Assembly: GCF_937915125.1 (NCBI RefSeq)
Contig: NZ_CALDMP010000037.1
Span: forward strand, 1 to 15,408
Length of the DNA: 15,408 nucleotides
Direction of reading: 5' to 3'
DNA from: an uncultured Ruminococcus sp.
Lineage (GTDB): Bacteria; Bacillota; Clostridia; Oscillospirales; Ruminococcaceae
Numbering within the stretch: position 1 is the first letter of the stretch; each line of letters opens with the position of its first letter. The notes under the pieces were generated by a model. The model was not told the origin of the DNA and searched no databases. It worked only from the letters and a program-made list of their open reading frames with translations. The translations under genes were made by a program, and so were the position numbers. Below, piece by piece: positions 14,134 to 15,408 of the stretch.

Positions 14134-15408
14134 CTAAACGGAATTTCGTTTTAAAAATTCGTACCTGCATATGTTATAAACAAGATTCATAAGCCCGATA
14201 TTGAACCAGGCTCTGTCAATGCCGATACTACGTATGTTAATTCCTTTCATGCTGTTTGTCATGAACCCGAAAATGTGTTCAATACGACATCTGATTTTTG
14301 ATTTTTTATGATTCGATTCCTTCTGTTCTTCTGTAAGCGGATGATCTCTATAGCCTTTTTCGCATATCTGATTTTCGCAGTTTTCGGGGAGATTTTCGGA
14401 AATTGGCGCACCTGAATAAGCACTGTCTGCATACAGCACTTCGTCTGTTTCTTCTATAAGTTCCACACATCGTTGACTGTTGTGCAAAGCTGCATCACTT
14501 ACACCGTAATTGGTTATCAACTTGCTGTCAGCATCGCATTTCACATGATTCTTATAACCGTAATGTACTTCGTTATTCTTTTTTGTCCAGCGGGCATCCG
14601 TGTCCTTTTGGGCAAGCTTGTGCGCATTTTCAGGTTTTTCCCAATTCTCCGGAATTTCACCGTCTTTGATTTTTTGATTCTCGTCACGGCTGTTTCTCTG
14701 ACGTGGCACGTCAACAAAAGTTGCATCTACAATAGTTCCTTTGTGCGTGATAAGTCCTTCTTTTTCAAGCATTTTATCAAACAGGCAGAATAATTCTTCC
14801 ATTGCATTTGCTTGTGACAGGTCATTCCTGAATTTCCAGATTGTTTTTGCATCAGGTACAGAATCAAATAACTCTAATCCTATAAATGGGCATTTCAACA
14901 TCATTTTCGTGAAAATGCACAAAAAAGGTGTAGTTAAGCAATGGTCTTCAAAAGGGCAGACTTGTCTCCACCATTTAGAGCGTAGTCGAAAATGAAAGTG
15001 ATCTGCTCTCGTTGAATCGTCCGGGACATCAAACTTACCGCTGGGCATTCGTTCCATGTCCATATCTGTTTTGATTTCACTATGGAACTGCTCACAAATT
15101 GCATGATTATGGTACAGTTTGATAATATCCGCATCTGAATCCGGCAAAGATGTGTAGTACATATTGAACTCCGTGTCTGGAAACAGCATTTCCTGACCAT
15201 TGGCAGTTATGGTTCTGTCAATGATCTCATATACCATCCGGATGGTGATATCGCCCTTTTCTTTCGTGTGAACGTTACGCCATGTACTCCCGATATATAC
15301 GGTTTTCCCTTCACGAGGATAGCTGATATTTTTGCAGACTTTCCGCAGTTCTGCTGCCATTTCGTCACGGTTTTCACGGCGGAAGTTGTGTTTGACCAGG
15401 AACTTTAC
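14134..15408 (-). pseudogene. Chimeric transposase: IS1380 fragment fused to truncated IS5 transposase
   Basis: One open frame enters from the window's right edge and ends at 14134. Numbering from the internal Met at 15360, residues 1-110 are the end part of an IS1380-type transposase: PREGKTVYIGSTW at 15-27, YHNHAICEQFHSEIKTDMDM at 83-102, ERMPSGKF at 103-110. From about residue 160 it is an IS5-type transposase: VPDAKTIWKFR, IVDATFVDVPRQRN, HYGYKNHV, LYADSAYSG, RIEHIFGFM, IGLMNLVYN. The IS5 catalytic triad is present as Asp212, Asp312 and Glu361. The 50 residues between align to neither family. The usual IS5 N-terminal DNA-binding part and the LSDxxxEYQINDRLSF-like segment are missing, as is the IS1380 C-terminus. 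Both proteins are therefore broken, and the long open frame is accidental. It runs beyond 15408, where the upstream codons are still open (KFLVKHNFRREN). Confidence 0.8.
15031..15408 (-). mobile_element. IS1380-family fragment
   Basis: This is the part of an IS1380-type element that encodes the conserved segment from NFRREN through SGKF. The frame is open at the right edge, so the rest of the element probably lies outside. The C-terminal part that should follow SGKF was looked for left of the IS5 end, at 13850-13978, and is not there. This is therefore not a simple insertion of IS5 into IS1380. Confidence 0.7.

Larger units (their letters stand above)
13979..15030 (-). mobile_element. Truncated IS5-family insertion sequence
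   Basis: The left end carries GGGCACCTCTAATAACC at 13979-13995, the same end type as the MITE-like elements at 7930 and 9928. The transposase gene, its terminator and an inverted repeat lie inside. I found no matching inverted right end near 15000-15060, and the transposase runs straight into IS1380 sequence. The element is therefore broken at the transposase N-terminal side. The right boundary given is approximate. Confidence 0.7.

Overview
The window looks like a chromosomal accessory region of a Gram-positive, low-to-moderate GC Clostridia member, plausibly a Ruminococcus/Oscillospiraceae-type gut bacterium. This is inferred from Shine-Dalgarno-led genes, lipobox lipoproteins, sortase-type SPKTG cell-wall signals, GLUG-repeat surface protein architecture, sigma-A promoters and IS1380/IS5-type transposases. 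No rRNA or tRNA gene and no CRISPR array was seen.

Layout. Positions 1-457 hold no gene but several hairpins, including minus-strand terminators. A minus-strand surface-protein operon runs from 7884 down to 458. Its genes are a 1969-residue GLUG-repeat adhesin with an SPKTG anchor, a small membrane-anchored companion, a secreted fimbrial-like protein, and a very short second SPKTG protein. Upstream lie a 166-bp MITE-like element, a sigma-A promoter and paired direct repeats (about 7930-8174). Next come a small two-TM potassium-channel-like gene (8333-8746, minus), a second unrelated MITE (8788-8959) inserted beside that gene's -10 box, and a regulator with an N-terminal LytTR DNA-binding domain and a C-terminal PAS-like domain (9005-9817, minus). 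Divergent from the regulator is a plus-strand two-gene operon: a lipoprotein of unknown function (10189-11802) and a lipoprotein alkylsulfatase of the SdsA1 type (11822-13828). The right end (13979-15408) is insertion-sequence debris: a truncated IS5-type transposase joined in frame to a truncated IS1380-type transposase.

How it may work together. The promoters of the adhesin operon and the alkylsulfatase operon carry the same arrangement: two 10-bp direct repeats with a GTCGTTT-like core, 21 bp apart, the upstream one starting 43 bp before the -35 box in both cases. This is the geometry expected for a LytTR regulator, and the LytTR gene lies between the two operons. The main hypothesis is that this regulator, perhaps sensing a small ligand through its PAS-like domain, co-controls a giant wall-anchored adhesin and a surface-tethered sulfatase. 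The first transcribed bases of the adhesin and regulator mRNAs fall at the edge of related MITE-like elements, so these elements should form structured 5' leaders.
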